A DNA stretch of 6,336 bases from Candidatus Omnitrophica bacterium CG07_land_8_20_14_0_80_50_8 (GTDB lineage Bacteria > Omnitrophota > Gorgyraeia > 2-02-FULL-51-18). A program made the position numbers and the translations under genes. Where the stretch lies: NCBI GenBank assembly GCA_002779345.1, contig PEWW01000141.1:1-6336 (forward strand), written 5' to 3'. Positions 5,836-6,336 of the stretch are shown one piece after another. Every line of letters begins with the position of its first letter. Position 1 is the stretch's first letter. The notes below the pieces were generated by a model. That model was not told the origin of the DNA, did no database searches, and was given only the letters and a program-made list of their open reading frames with translations.

Positions 5836-6336
5836 TATTTTCCACTTTCGGAAAATCAAACGTAAAATCCGGGGAAATCAATTTTAATTCCTCCGCTAGC
5901 GGCTTCGGCCCCACAATCATTTTACCGTTGATAAAAAAAGTGGGCGTTGAGGCGACACCCACGGTTAGACTGTCCGCATTTTCCTCGAGCACTTTTTCTT
6001 TGGTGTGCGGATTAGCAATACAGACGTCGAGTTTTTTTAGGTTAAGGCCGGCCAGACGAGCGTACCCATGCAGTTTTTCCGTCACGTCGGGGAGGTCTTT
6101 CCATTCGTTCTGATTTTCAAAAAGAAGCCGGTGAAACGCCCAGAACTTATTCTGCCGAGTCGCGCATTCCGAATAAATCGCGCTTTCCAACCCGTGCGGA
6201 TGCTGTGTTAAGGGATGAAACCTGACTTGTAGATAGAGACTCGAAGGGTATTTTTTGAGGTAAGCGTCTAACACTTTGGATGACAGCGCGCACGAGGGAC
6301 ATTGGTAGTCCATATACTCGACGACCCACACCGAGG
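5825..6336 (-). CDS. DsbA-like thiol-disulfide oxidoreductase (Thioredoxin_4 type), 5' end missing
   Basis: The gene enters from the right edge, so its N-terminus and any signal peptide are not visible. The visible 170 residues open with a beta strand (VWVVEYMDYQ) leading to the active site CPSC, then a helix. The cis-proline loop reads VASTPTFFING near the C-terminal side. The helical insertion between them (AIYSECATRQNKFWAFHRLL) is typical of DsbA-family proteins such as Thioredoxin_4 members and DsbG/ScsC-like oxidoreductases. These oxidise or isomerise disulfides in the envelope; direction cannot be told from the motif alone. Two further cysteines occur in the insertion region (SECA and LDVCIAN). 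The stop codon lies 11 bases inside the MauE/DoxX-like gene. A GTG at 6331 is in frame but is not a plausible start, because it falls inside the first core strand. Confidence 0.87.
   Translation of the reverse strand, partial: SVWVVEYMDYQCPSCALSSKVLDAYLKKYPSSLYLQVRFHPLTQHPHGLESAIYSECATRQNKFWAFHRLLFENQNEWKDLPDVTEKLHGYARLAGLNLKKLDVCIANPHTKEKVLEENADSLTVGVASTPTFFINGKMIVGPKPLAEELKLISPDFTFDFPKVENNAH

Noticed and set aside
5836..5859. Eight-residue N-terminal extension of the MauE/DoxX-like protein from a TTG at 5859
   Set aside because: The ATG at 5835 has a good ribosome site and opens directly into the first membrane helix; the extension would increase the overlap with the DsbA-like gene to 35 bases without adding a recognisable element.

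Overview
The window reads as a compact bacterial chromosome segment of moderate GC with seven protein genes and one tRNA gene. All are on the minus strand except one short gene at 1454-1711. The content (SWIB-domain miniprotein, HemW, RhlE-type helicase, AguB-type amidase, AmmeMemo proteins) and the frequent overlaps between genes suggest an environmental Gram-negative lineage. Omnitrophota or another PVC-related phylum is my best guess, at low confidence, because no rRNA or ribosomal protein marker is present.

Left end (1-1453): the N-terminus of a carbon-nitrogen hydrolase, probably N-carbamoylputrescine amidase, runs off the left edge. It follows hemW, a radical-SAM heme chaperone, with a near-consensus extended -10 promoter sitting on the hemW stop codon. 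hemW itself has no usable Shine-Dalgarno, but it has a -10-like TATACT six bases before its ATG.

Middle (1454-3851): a monocistronic SWIB/MDM2-domain gene on the plus strand meets a minus-strand pair, a DEAD-box RNA helicase followed by an unrecognised gene that overlaps it by 14 bases. One strong hairpin with A/T tracts on both sides (1732-1763) can terminate both convergent units. A complete tRNA-Val(UAC), without encoded CCA, lies upstream of the helicase.

Right end (3918-6336): three overlapping minus-strand genes form what looks like one operon: a DsbA-like CPSC thioredoxin-fold protein cut by the right edge, a MauE/DoxX-like four-helix membrane protein with a Cys-Gly-Cys motif, and a Memo-AMMECR1 fusion that carries a Sec-type signal peptide. 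This is the most interesting part of the window. An exported AmmeMemo protein encoded with two thiol-redox proteins suggests an envelope redox or metal-dependent function. That function is inference; the domain calls and gene overlaps are seen directly.

No CRISPR array, insertion sequence, integrase, long repeat or riboswitch was found.
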